A stretch of DNA of 64,000 nucleotides from Phycisphaerales bacterium (GCA_020852515.1 JADZAS010000014.1:1-64000); one strand, 5' to 3'; counted from the first letter of the stretch, positions 56,925-64,000 are shown. Made by a program: numbers and translations. Notes: generated by a model from the letters alone, not told the origin.

Positions 56925-59354
56925 CTAGGACACAACGGTGCTCTGAAGCCGTGGACGGATGTCCTCAATGTCATTGGCAATAGCGGAGTGTATTTCCGGC
57001 CAAACACGCATGAAATCGGACGTTCCCACTGCCTTCGCCGACTCATCCAGGTAACGCAGAAAGACGGCAGCCCGCTCCAGTCGTTCGCTAATTGTGTCGA
57101 CGTCGCGAATGCGCCGACGCACGTCCATGTCGAGAATGGGCGTGTCCACAACAACGGCATCTAGATACACAAATGACTTCACAAGACTCGTGATATGATA
57201 CCTTCCACGGTCTCTTAGCCTCAGTCGGTCGCCAACTGCCTCCCAATTTGACTCGAATCGGACGCCCTCGCAATACTCCCTCTCGAACAACTGCCGAAGT
57301 CCCGCAAAGACGCTCTCGGCCGAATACCCGGAGCCACAGGCATGGCCAACGATCTCCTCTATCGTGCAATACCCGTGCCGCTGAGTACCCTCGTAGTGCC
57401 GATTCATGAATTCCAATATGACTAAAAGCAGAAAGTGCTCTCGCGGATCCGATGTCTCAATGTCGAACAGATTAAGAAATTTGCAGTCATTGGGGTCGTA
57501 GTGGATTGCATCGCCAAAGATGATTGCACGCGCAACCTCGTGCTCCCTCAGCGTGTAACCACCAGATCGCCACAGCTCAAGTATTTTCTGGGTGTTCAGA
57601 TTGCCACTAATCAACATCTGCCGAACGTATTGAATGAGGACACGGTTGTTGCCGTTCGCGATTCCGGTGAACATGGACCCAAGCTCTGCGCGCCGACGCA
57701 CCGAATCGGCGCAACACTCCAATACCTCCGCAGCGCTCCCTAGGTCCCAAGCAACCTCCTTTCCGAGCGCCGCGCGGACCACTTCTATTCGCTGGTTTTC
57801 CCCGCGCGCCAGCGATGCAGCATAATCAAAGCGCTTGCGGAGCATAACTGCCGCTTTTGGAGGCGCGATGGAGATGATCTTTGGAGCAATTGAGTCAAGT
57901 GCGCCGTCTAAGTTTGATCTCTGGAGCGTGCCCGGGCGCAAGCAAATGAACACAAGCGCCGACCAATCCCGAGCGGCCGCAGACGCTCGAAGCGCAGCCT
58001 CCTCTTGAATGGCGTCAATCCTCCGATCGATATTGTCAAAGAATACCGAGACGGAGTGTCCCTGCCCAGATCGCAAATGGTGAAAGACATGCTTGAGATA
58101 GATTTGCCGGTCTCTGACGAAGTTTGCAAGAAATTGTGCCTCAGCCTCCTCCAGTTGGGCTTGCCCTTGGCGCGCTGCAAGTGTTCCTTCAACCGACTTT
58201 CGGAACCGCAGAGTCGGTAAGCGGAGCACGCCACGCACCGTTGCGTCATCGTAGATGTCAATACCGTAATTCTCAAGCAATTGGCGTTCAATCTCGCCGT
58301 AGAGGTAATCCGCGACTGCCTCAGGCGTTTCGGGACGGTCAAGGAAGTCAACGTCGATCTGTATGTACTTTTCTAATGACTCTTTGGCGCGCACTTGACG
58401 CAGGTACTGCAAATAAATTGACTTTCCGTGCCCGATTCTCCCGAGCACCACGATAGGCTTCTCCGGAGACTTTGCTGCGGAAAGTAGGTCGCCGACATCG
58501 CTTGCTCGCGCCGCCTTTTCTGCAACTATTGCATCCGTGCGCTTTCGCTGATCAATCAACTCCTGCGCGAGTTGTAACGTACCGTCCGCCTTTCCAGGTG
58601 TGATGTAGCATTCCTGCAGAAATGATTGATCCGAATCGTTTTGGTTCACCTCCTCCCAAATGAGTTGCAATGGTACTCGTAGATGATTGCGTATCGCTGC
58701 CTCGGTCCGGACTACAGGATACCCAGCAATGCTTGCGGATAGCTTTGAGGGTGCAGGGTCAGTACGCGACCGGAACAATTGGCCAATCACCGCGTTGTAG
58801 AGCAGACCGATCGGACTCAGGCACTTGAAGAACACTCGAAACTTCCGCTCGATCGCGTCGAGCGACTCAAACACAAAAACCCGCCGGTCTTCGATCGATT
58901 CTCCAGGCACGTATGTGAGCCCGAATACCCACTGATGTCCGTTGGTGATTGCGACGTAACGACTTCCATATGAATTTGCATAGTTGGCAGCCTGACGCAA
59001 AGCCGCGGCCGCGGTTTTTGACTCGCTAGCAAGTAATGAGAAACTGACCGGTCGATCAGGGTACTGATCGCCTGACACTAGAAACGTCGTGCCCTCCCGC
59101 TTTGCCTCAAGAACTAGTGCTCTCGAGGCGCGGTGATCGAATACGTAGTCTGCAAAGCCCACATCACGAGCAAACGTTTCTGTATCCACCCGAGCGCGAT
59201 CCCAGCCCAACACTTCAAAGAGAATCTGGTCGATAACGCGCATTCGCGTAGTTGCTTCATTAGCATCTTGGCCCGACGAGAATGACGGCCGAATCGTCCG
59301 GAACTTGTGGAACGCGTCATCGGCAACCCAAGACTGCTCTTGAGGTTCGTTCAT
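56925..59354 (-). CDS. PD-(D/E)XK nuclease-like plus P-loop NTPase protein, putative phage defence
   Basis: The 809-residue product has an N-terminal domain (about 30-180) like the nuclease part of type I restriction subunits: D69 in VGFADYVF and E83-A-K85 in LVLEAKREG form a D...ExK site. A P-loop NTPase domain follows, with Walker A GRIGHGKS (305-312) and Walker B VSVFFDNIDR (435-444), resembling STAND/KAP-type ATPases. The C-terminal 300 residues are helical with winged-helix-like parts (TIEEIVGHACGSGYSAESVF). No methyltransferase or helicase is encoded beside it, so it is not a classical restriction system. The gene is markedly richer in A/T than all neighbours, which suggests acquisition by transfer. 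I infer an abortive-infection or NTPase-regulated nuclease role. Confidence 0.68.
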   Translation of the reverse strand: MNEPQEQSWVADDAFHKFRTIRPSFSSGQDANEATTRMRVIDQILFEVLGWDRARVDTETFARDVGFADYVFDHRASRALVLEAKREGTTFLVSGDQYPDRPVSFSLLASESKTAAAALRQAANYANSYGSRYVAITNGHQWVFGLTYVPGESIEDRRVFVFESLDAIERKFRVFFKCLSPIGLLYNAVIGQLFRSRTDPAPSKLSASIAGYPVVRTEAAIRNHLRVPLQLIWEEVNQNDSDQSFLQECYITPGKADGTLQLAQELIDQRKRTDAIVAEKAARASDVGDLLSAAKSPEKPIVVLGRIGHGKSIYLQYLRQVRAKESLEKYIQIDVDFLDRPETPEAVADYLYGEIERQLLENYGIDIYDDATVRGVLRLPTLRFRKSVEGTLAARQGQAQLEEAEAQFLANFVRDRQIYLKHVFHHLRSGQGHSVSVFFDNIDRRIDAIQEEAALRASAAARDWSALVFICLRPGTLQRSNLDGALDSIAPKIISIAPPKAAVMLRKRFDYAASLARGENQRIEVVRAALGKEVAWDLGSAAEVLECCADSVRRRAELGSMFTGIANGNNRVLIQYVRQMLISGNLNTQKILELWRSGGYTLREHEVARAIIFGDAIHYDPNDCKFLNLFDIETSDPREHFLLLVILEFMNRHYEGTQRHGYCTIEEIVGHACGSGYSAESVFAGLRQLFEREYCEGVRFESNWEAVGDRLRLRDRGRYHITSLVKSFVYLDAVVVDTPILDMDVRRRIRDVDTISERLERAAVFLRYLDESAKAVGTSDFMRVWPEIHSAIANDIEDIRPRLQSTVVS

Positions 59355-59497
59355 TTGTCTACTCCCAAGGGCCCCAGCGTCCGCTCATCCATTCTTCCAT
59401 TATTGCAGCGAGGATCAGAATCTGGAGCTGGCACGGCGGCGCGTCGCCGCCCGAGCCACGGTCCCGCGCAGCGGAATTCGGGCCGGACAAGCGAGCT

Positions 59498-59535
59498 TTG
59501 TGACCCCCCTTTCCATCCGTCAACCCTACGCCCCA
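59498..59535 (+). pseudogene. Duplicated 5' fragment of the ASCH gene
   Basis: From GTG 59498 the sequence reads (V)TPLSIRQPYAP, matching the start of the intact ASCH gene at 59668 (MLALSIRQPYAE) at DNA level over about 27 bases (CTTTCCATCCGTCAACCCTACGCC against CTTTCCATTCGCCAACCCTACGCC). Similarity then stops. The rest of 59355-59667 shows only GC-rich filler and the upstream region of the nuclease-NTPase gene. Confidence 0.5.
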
Positions 59536-59667
59536 GCGAGGGGCTGGGAAAGGTGTCTAGAGCACATCGATCAGGAAAACCGGGCCGACACGGCGCGGCT
59601 GCGCCGAGTGAGTTGAGCGGGAGAAAGTTGAGAGGAGAACCAGCCCCATCGGGCCGATACGGCCCTT

Positions 59668-60072
59668 ATGCTGGCCCTTTCCATTCGCCAACCCTACGCC
59701 GAACTCATTCTCCGCGGGGACAAGACCATTGAGTACCGCTCCCGGCCGACGCGGGTGATTGGGCGGCGGTTTGCCATCTATGCGGCTCGCAAGTGGGCCG
59801 GCGTGGCCGGGCATGAGTGGGTGATGGGGTGTCACGGTGATGGGGTGTCAGAGCCAGGAACCAGCGCCGCCGCGGACACCCACTCACCCATTCACCCCCT
59901 CACCCCTTCAGACTTACCGACCGGCGTGCTCGTCGGCTCGGCGGTCATCTGCGACTGCATCTTTAAAGACGGCTGGTGGCAGTGGCATCTCACTGCGGTG
60001 CGGCGCTACAAGCGGCCGCGGGCGCTGCCCAGGGGCAGTCGGCCGCAGCCCGTGTGGTTCCGCGCGGCGTGA
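59668..60072 (+). CDS. ASCH-domain protein with an in-frame repeat insertion
   Basis: The 134-residue product begins MLALSIRQPYAELILRGDKTIEYRSRPTRVIGRRFAIYAARK, the typical ASCH opening in which the beta-barrel carries the GxKxxExR motif (here GDKTIEYRSR). It resumes at LPTGVLVGSAVICDCIF and ends with WHLTAVRRYKRP. Between these parts (about residues 50-80) lies a foreign segment rich in Gly, Ser, His and Pro encoded by a palindromic repeat; the frame is preserved. ASCH domains bind RNA or modified nucleosides and include N4-acetylcytidine amidohydrolases. The barrel may tolerate the loop or may be inactive. Confidence 0.72.
   Translation: MLALSIRQPYAELILRGDKTIEYRSRPTRVIGRRFAIYAARKWAGVAGHEWVMGCHGDGVSEPGTSAAADTHSPIHPLTPSDLPTGVLVGSAVICDCIFKDGWWQWHLTAVRRYKRPRALPRGSRPQPVWFRAA
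59815..59910. repeat. Palindromic element inserted in frame in the ASCH gene
   Basis: GAGTGGGTGATGGGGTGTCA pairs in part with GACACCCACTCACCCATTCA, giving a GGGTGA/TCACCC hairpin. It matches, in the same orientation relative to the reading frame, the element inside the GNAT gene at 53576-53676. Confidence 0.7.
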
Positions 60073-60197
60073 GGGATGCGCGAGAAGGCGGCGCCGCTGC
60101 TTTGCGGGAGGTGGAACCCTCGACGCGGCATGGGCAATCGCCCCAGCCGGCGCGGCTGCTGCGGCCGCTAGCATCGGGTGTCCAAAAGGAGAACCCC

Positions 60198-60647
60198 ATG
60201 AAAGTCAGCGAATGCATGACGAGCGATGTGACGTGCTGCGATCCTGGAGCGAACCTGCAGGAGGTTTCCAGGATGATGATCGACCGCGACTGCGGCGAGA
60301 TTCCCGTGGTCGATGAAAACTGGCGGCCCGTGGGCGTGGTGACTGATCGCGACATCGCCTGCCGCGCGGTGGCGCAGGGGCGCGACGGGCTGACTGTTCA
60401 TGCGCGCGATGTGATGACCTCGCCGGTGATCACGGTGCACCCTGACGATGACATCGAAGAGTGCTGCAAGACCATGGAGCAGCACCGGGTCCGCCGCGTA
60501 CCTGTGGTGGATGAAAGCGGCTGCTGCTGCGGCATCATCTCGCAGGCGGACATCGCGCTGAAGGCGTCGGAAGGCCGCACCGCCGAACTGCTTCGGGATG
60601 TATCCGAGCCGACGGCCAGGCGCTTCGGGCCCGGCTCCGAGCAGTAG
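60198..60647 (+). CDS. CBS-domain pair protein
   Basis: The 149-residue product consists of two CBS domains and nothing else. The first is MKVSECMTSDVTCCDPGANL to RPVGVVTDRDIACRAVAQG; the second is ARDVMTSPVITVHPDDDIEE to GIISQADIALKASEG. The PVVDE...G(V/I)(V/I)(T/S)xxDIA motifs bind adenosine nucleotides. Such free-standing pairs (HRP1-like) sense energy or redox state and bind partner proteins. There is an unusual number of cysteines (TCCDPG, GCCCGI). ATG 60198 follows AAAAGGAG; an open frame upstream to 59976 is not coding-like. Confidence 0.82.
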   Translation: MKVSECMTSDVTCCDPGANLQEVSRMMIDRDCGEIPVVDENWRPVGVVTDRDIACRAVAQGRDGLTVHARDVMTSPVITVHPDDDIEECCKTMEQHRVRRVPVVDESGCCCGIISQADIALKASEGRTAELLRDVSEPTARRFGPGSEQ

Positions 60648-60686
60648 CCGATGGCGGCCCTGCGTGCTCAGCGGTCCGCCGCGGCG

Positions 60687-61037
60687 TCAGTCCGCAGACG
60701 GCGGCGTGAGCGTCTCATCGGTAAAGCCGGCCTTGGGCAGGCGTTCGCAGCAGTAGTTGATGGTCTCATCGCGCCGGTGGATGGTGTCGAAGGTGTCGCT
60801 CGTGGCGAGATAGGCGTCGGAGAGATCCGTCATGTTGAAGTAGTACTTGTCGCGGCCGGACTCGAGGGGCTGGTAGCGCGACTTGTCGGAGGAGGCGGTG
60901 CGGCAGATTTCGACCGCGTGGCGGGCTGCTGCGGGTGTGCCGTACGAGCCGCTCTGGATCAGGCGCGGGCCGAATCGGGCGTAGGCCACGAAGTAGTACC
61001 GGTCGTCGCTGGAGCGGCGCAGGTGGAACACAGCCAT
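60687..61037 (-). CDS. Tandem DUF1508 (YegP-like) protein
   Basis: The 116-residue product from ATG 61037 (site AGAAGG) begins MAVFHLRRSSDDRYYFVAYA. Unit 1 is YYFVAYARFGPRLIQSGSYGTPAAARHAVEICRTASSDKSRYQ. Unit 2 is KYYFNMTDLSDAYLATSDTFDTIHRRDETINYCCERLP. It is the closest relative of the gene at 55249, sharing start, linker (SRxKxYF), D-T-x-H-R-R-D and the final R-L-P-x-A-x-x-T-D-E. Function unknown. Confidence 0.7.
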   Translation of the reverse strand: MAVFHLRRSSDDRYYFVAYARFGPRLIQSGSYGTPAAARHAVEICRTASSDKSRYQPLESGRDKYYFNMTDLSDAYLATSDTFDTIHRRDETINYCCERLPKAGFTDETLTPPSAD

Positions 61038-61164
61038 GGTGGTCACCTTCTGAAGCGGGGATTCCCTCTGAAGCGGGGACACCACGGCCCCGCAGGGAGC
61101 ATCTTAGAACCTGCCCGCAAGTACGGTCAAGATCGAGCGGCGCGCGGCGAAACCCGCGCGGCGC

Positions 61165-61464
61165 TCAGGCACTGACCTGCGGCGGCGGCTCGGCCGTCGG
61201 GGTGGGTCGCGGTTCGATGCGCACGCACCGGCAGGCGCCCTCGGGCGCGGTGGTGAGCCAGTGGAAGTCGGCGTTGGTCAGAGAGGCGGCCGTGGACTTG
61301 CGCTCCACTCGCGATTCGCCCCGGCTGGCTTCTTCGAGCGCAAAGAGCGTGTCATCGCCGATGCGCCGGCGGAGGTGGGCGCGCAGTTCCTCGACGTTGG
61401 CGACGTCGATGGTGGAGTTGACTGATGAGCCGTCGAAACCTTCACAGATCTGAACCTCGGACAT
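61165..61464 (-). CDS. Small protein of the EDDF-WL family
   Basis: The 99-residue product starts at ATG 61464 after AAAGGA: MSEVQICEGFDGSSVNSTID. A helix with VEELRAHLRRRIGDDTLFAL and then SLTNADFHWLTTAPEGACRCVRI follow; the last is the family signature with NADF in place of EDDF. The C-terminal tail is Pro/Thr-rich. It overlaps the upstream family member by 23 bases. Members have no membrane or export signal. Confidence 0.6.
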   Translation of the reverse strand: MSEVQICEGFDGSSVNSTIDVANVEELRAHLRRRIGDDTLFALEEASRGESRVERKSTAASLTNADFHWLTTAPEGACRCVRIEPRPTPTAEPPPQVSA

Positions 61465-61771
61465 CCAGGCGTTCCTTTGCTGAGGCGGTGGGATCTGAGA
61501 GCCTGGGGCTCTGCGCGCCTGGCATGCGGCAGCAGACATAGCGGTAGTCGCCCACAACTGCCTCCGTCAGCCAGGTGAAGTCGTCTTCAGAGAGACTCGC
61601 AACGACCACTGAGCGGAAGATCGTGGAGTTTCCGCCCTGCCGGCAGCGCAAGTGGACTTCGCACAAGCCGCGATCGAGGAGCATGGCGCGGAGGGCCTGG
61701 GCATTCCTGACTGCGATAGCCGTGCTCAGCGAGCCACCCGGAAACTCCTCGTGAATGGCCACATCGGGCAC
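61442..61771 (-). CDS. Small protein of the EDDF-WL family
   Basis: The 109-residue product starts at GTG 61771, five bases after GGAGG; this start aligns with those of the two paralogues (VPDVAIHEEF, MSEVQICEGF, MAQIEIHDIS). An upstream ATG at 61855 is open but unsupported. The helix segment is AQALRAMLLDRGLCEVHLRC and the signature is SLSEDDFTWLTEAVVGDYRYVCC. It forms a two-gene unit with the downstream paralogue. The conserved D-F-x-W-L and Y-R-Y-V-C suggest a folded core rather than a disordered peptide. Function unknown. Confidence 0.6.
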   Translation of the reverse strand: MPDVAIHEEFPGGSLSTAIAVRNAQALRAMLLDRGLCEVHLRCRQGGNSTIFRSVVVASLSEDDFTWLTEAVVGDYRYVCCRMPGAQSPRLSDPTASAKERLDVRGSDL

Positions 61772-62003
61772 GCGGGCCTCCAGACTCCTGATCGGGACAG
61801 CCGACCGAGATGATACGGCCGGCGGTGCAGCGGCCGGGCTGAGGGATTTGCTCATGCACGAAGCCGCCGCGCCGTGGCCGGGGCGAGACATCGAGCGCAT
61901 CCAGCATCAGGCGGCTGCGTCGGCAGAGATGCTGGTGGCGGCGCTGGCGCAGGGGCCGGGCGCCTATGTTTGTCGTCGGATCCGTTGACGCAGGAATCGC
62001 CTG

Positions 62004-62573
62004 ATGCCCGCCGCCCGCCGAAGCGATCTCGCGCTGACTCACGTGGCCCTGCTGCGCGGCATCAACGTCGGCGGCAAGCGCATCGTGCCGATGAAGGCGC
62101 TGGCGGCAATCTTCGAACAAGCCGGCTGCGGCTCGGTGCAGACCTACATCCAGAGCGGCAACGTGCTCTTCACGGGCAGGGCCGATCTGGCGCGCACTCT
62201 GGCCAAGGAACTGCCACGCTGCATCGGCCGCGAATTCGGCTTCGAGCCCGTCGTCGTCGTGCGCTCGCGCAAAGAGATGGCCGACGTGCTCAAGGCCAAT
62301 CCGTTTGCAAGGCCCGGCGTGAACGCGGCGACGCTGCACGTGGGGTTTCTCGCCGAGCGCCCAACGGCCGGGCAGGTGGCGAGCCTTGACGCCGATCGCT
62401 CGCCGGGCGATTCGTTCAGCGTTCGCGGCCGCGAGATCTACCTGCACACGCCCAGCGGCATGGCGCGAACGAAACTGACCAGCGCCTACCTCGACTCGAC
62501 GCTGGGCACAACGTGCACCGTGCGCAACTGGAACACGGTGACGAAACTCGGCGCGCTGCTGGGCTGCGCCTGA
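62004..62573 (+). CDS. DUF1697 family protein
   Basis: The 189-residue product matches DUF1697 along its length: THVALLRGINVGGKRIVPMK (12-31) at the start, VQTYIQSGNVLFTG, VVVVRSRKEMADVLKANPF in the middle, and GMARTKLTSAYLDSTLGTTCTVRNWNTVTKL at the end. These are the most conserved parts of the family, whose biochemical function is not established. It stands alone on the plus strand, with opposite-strand genes on both sides. Confidence 0.85.
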   Translation: MPAARRSDLALTHVALLRGINVGGKRIVPMKALAAIFEQAGCGSVQTYIQSGNVLFTGRADLARTLAKELPRCIGREFGFEPVVVVRSRKEMADVLKANPFARPGVNAATLHVGFLAERPTAGQVASLDADRSPGDSFSVRGREIYLHTPSGMARTKLTSAYLDSTLGTTCTVRNWNTVTKLGALLGCA

Positions 62574-62696
62574 GCACGCGTCGCACCTTCAGCGCTCCAG
62601 AGGGTCCAGGCAGGGTTTTTCACTGCAAAGACCGCGGAGTGCGCGGAGGAACCATCGCGACACCGGTTACATCGTGGAATTCCAGCGGTGAACCGG

Positions 62697-62772
62697 CGCG
62701 CCAATCATGTAACTCTTCAGCAACACGTGCAGCACTGCCCCACTTGATGGTGCTTTGCAGACGGCTGCGCAT
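62697..62772 (-). pseudogene. 5' fragment of an RSTIKW zinc-ribbon gene
   Basis: From ATG 62772 the sequence encodes MRSRLQSTIKWG and then, after a frame-shifting deletion, still resembles the GTGCTGACCGTGCTGCTG membrane-segment DNA of the family. The remainder of the gene is absent. It lies ten bases from the end of an intact relative, so it is probably a leftover of array expansion and loss. Confidence 0.55.
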
Positions 62773-62781
62773 CGCGTGATC

Positions 62782-63321
62782 CTACAGCGCGGAACTATCG
62801 ACTCCCTCCTCCGGCTTTGCCTGGGAGGGCTGGGGTGGGGGCTCCCCGCACTCGGGACAGACTTCATGAGCGGCCCCGCGCAGGTCGTAGCCGCATTTGT
62901 GGCAGAATCCTGTCGGAGTGGCCAGGAACGAACGCAAGGCGCGCCACCGGAACGCGATGATGACCACGACAAACGGCCAGAGCGGCGCAATGCGTGCTCC
63001 GCTGACCATCCGTACCCCATTGACCCGGGCGACGGCTTTGGGAATCAGTGTGTGCCAGCCGATCTTGCGACGGAGATCATGAGAACGAACCGTGCCTGTC
63101 CTTTCAAAATCCACATCAAAAGACGGTGGCGCATCAAACACCACCCAATCGGGAAACTCGATCGTTCCCCATCCGATGTTGAATGCGAAATGCACCCTCG
63201 GAAATGCGGCAATCTCAAACTGCGCCTCATACAAGAATGAGCCCAGGTACAGTCCCAACGCGCCAATGACCACCGCCAGCGAGCGGACTCGGTGCACCGG
63301 GTTGGTTTGGCTGCTGCTCAT
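62782..63321 (-). CDS. Membrane protein with CxxCGYDLRG zinc ribbon
   Basis: The 179-residue product has an N-terminal membrane segment (VRSLAVVIGALGLYLGSFLY), an extracytoplasmic middle with FPDWVVFDAPPSFDVDFERT, a second membrane segment (IAPLWPFVVVIIAFRWRAL) and the ribbon CHKCGYDLRGAAHEVCPECG. The tail after the ribbon (PPPQPSQAKPEEGVDSSAL) is encoded by copy 3 of the CTCCCTCCTCCGGC element. The N-terminus lacks the RSTIKW motif, so it is a second subtype. Its ATG overlaps the stop of the upstream relative (ATGA). Confidence 0.7.
   Translation of the reverse strand: MSSSQTNPVHRVRSLAVVIGALGLYLGSFLYEAQFEIAAFPRVHFAFNIGWGTIEFPDWVVFDAPPSFDVDFERTGTVRSHDLRRKIGWHTLIPKAVARVNGVRMVSGARIAPLWPFVVVIIAFRWRALRSFLATPTGFCHKCGYDLRGAAHEVCPECGEPPPQPSQAKPEEGVDSSAL
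62802..62842. repeat. CTCCCTCCTCCGGC hairpin element, copy 3 (inside a gene)
   Basis: CTCCCTCCTCCGGCTTTGCC then TGGGAGGGCTGGGGTGGGGGC matches copy 1 at 51184 with a few changes. It encodes the C-terminal tail of the zinc-ribbon protein at 62782, directly after the CPECG codons. Confidence 0.65.
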
Positions 63322-64000
63322 CGTTCATCTTGGCGATGTGCGCCGCACTCCGGGCACACGGCGTGATCCGCACCGCGGAGGTCGTAGTTGCAATGCACGC
63401 ACCGGCCGCGCCGTTTTCGCCATGCCGCCCCGACCATCCTGGCCAGAAACCAGATGAGGAGAAGTGTTGCGCCGTAAACAGCCGTGTTCGCCAGCGCGCC
63501 GGGCCAGTGGATCCTCAATGGCAGGACACGCGTTGCAGTTCGAGATAGTGCAATCCCGTCGCGGACGATTAGTGCGTCGTGTCGGTTTGACGACTCGAAT
63601 TCCGTGTACATCGCAGAGCGCATCGGCAGGCCAAACGCGTATTCATAGATGAACGCCGTGGACTGAGGGGCCCATGCCTCCAGGCTGCGGCGACCCTCCA
63701 GCTGCCGAAAGCGCGACCACGTTGGAGGTTTTCGAAAGTCGCGATCAACATGAGACGTCATGCCGCCAGATTCGACCTTCCGCCAAGGTCCTGCTTCGCT
63801 CCAGTAATACCAGGCATCACCGTCCAACTCCGGCCAATCGGAAAGTGTACCGCCATTGTGATTGCTCCACAGAAAGTCGAACGAACGAGATGATCGCACG
63901 TTTATGGAAGCTTTCAACACGACACCGCTCCGATCGCCTTCCAGCCACCATATCTGTACGATGGGTCCGCTTCGCCCACGAGAGAGACTGAACGCGATTG
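63318..64000 (-). CDS. Zinc-ribbon membrane protein, 5' end beyond the window
   Basis: The frame is open from the stop at 63318 to the right edge, giving at least 226 residues. A GTG at 63920 could start it, but the codons upstream (ISLS-like SLSRGRSGPIVQIWWLEGD) resemble the GR...I-W segments in the middle of other family members, so the true start, with its first membrane segment, probably lies outside the window. The C-terminal part has one membrane segment (LANTAVYGATLLLIWFLARM) and the ribbon CVHCNYDLRGADHAVCPECG, with Asn in place of the usual Gly. The stop overlaps the next start by four bases. Confidence 0.65.
   Translation of the reverse strand, partial: IAFSLSRGRSGPIVQIWWLEGDRSGVVLKASINVRSSRSFDFLWSNHNGGTLSDWPELDGDAWYYWSEAGPWRKVESGGMTSHVDRDFRKPPTWSRFRQLEGRRSLEAWAPQSTAFIYEYAFGLPMRSAMYTEFESSNRHDALIVRDGIALSRTATRVLPLRIHWPGALANTAVYGATLLLIWFLARMVGAAWRKRRGRCVHCNYDLRGADHAVCPECGAHRQDER

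Overview
The window is high-GC, densely coded bacterial DNA, and I read it as a planctomycete, most likely class Phycisphaerae. The evidence is the many periplasmic PQQ-like beta-propeller proteins, a family of small membrane proteins ending in a CxxCGYDLRG...CPECG zinc ribbon, YegP-like (DUF1508) duplications and many palindromic intergenic repeats. This assignment is inference from gene content. No rRNA, tRNA or CRISPR array was seen.

Layout. 1-640: a partial lipoprotein gene on the minus strand, short repeats and a decayed REP-type transposase. 641-6667: a VUT-type transporter, a very large secreted M14/S9 double peptidase and a secreted helical protein. 6771-40932: a long run of genes, all on the plus strand and often overlapping by 1-4 bases. 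It holds ExbB-ExbD-TonB, three tandem beta-propellers, a TonB-dependent receptor, two more propellers, a DUF3311 plus sodium/solute symporter pair, a carboxylate-activating enzyme (EhpF-like), an acyl reductase of the aldehyde dehydrogenase fold, an iron alcohol dehydrogenase, a lipoprotein propeller, a HemW-like radical SAM enzyme, a glycosyltransferase, a 4HBT thioesterase, an EamA-like membrane protein, a PaaK-like CoA ligase, a UbiC-like chorismate lyase, a flavin-dependent halogenase-like oxidase, a MacB/LolD-type ABC transporter and two final propellers. A 975-bp insertion bounded by 42-bp direct repeats sits between the ABC permease and the last two propellers.

My working model (inference) is that this block makes, modifies, exports and recovers a small aromatic compound. 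Chorismate would give a hydroxybenzoate, which is activated as a thioester, possibly halogenated, possibly reduced through aldehyde to alcohol, and possibly methylated or glycosylated. The ABC and EamA-like proteins would export it, and the TonB receptor and symporter would take it back. The propellers would bind or oxidise it in the periplasm. No ketosynthase or NRPS gene is present, so the product should be small.

41071-64000 is an accessory region dominated by three lineage-specific families of small proteins: zinc-ribbon membrane proteins (at least nine genes plus one fragment), tandem-DUF1508 proteins (five) and a short EDDF-WL family (three plus one fragment). Between them lie single metabolic genes (zinc alcohol dehydrogenase, O-methyltransferase, SnoaL-like, truncated haemoglobin, GNAT, ASCH, CBS pair, DUF1697) and an A/T-richer 809-residue nuclease-NTPase that looks like a horizontally acquired defence gene. 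The region is full of repeats: a 20-bp-period tandem array, palindromic elements inserted in frame inside two unrelated genes, and a hairpin element associated with the 3' ends of the zinc-ribbon genes.
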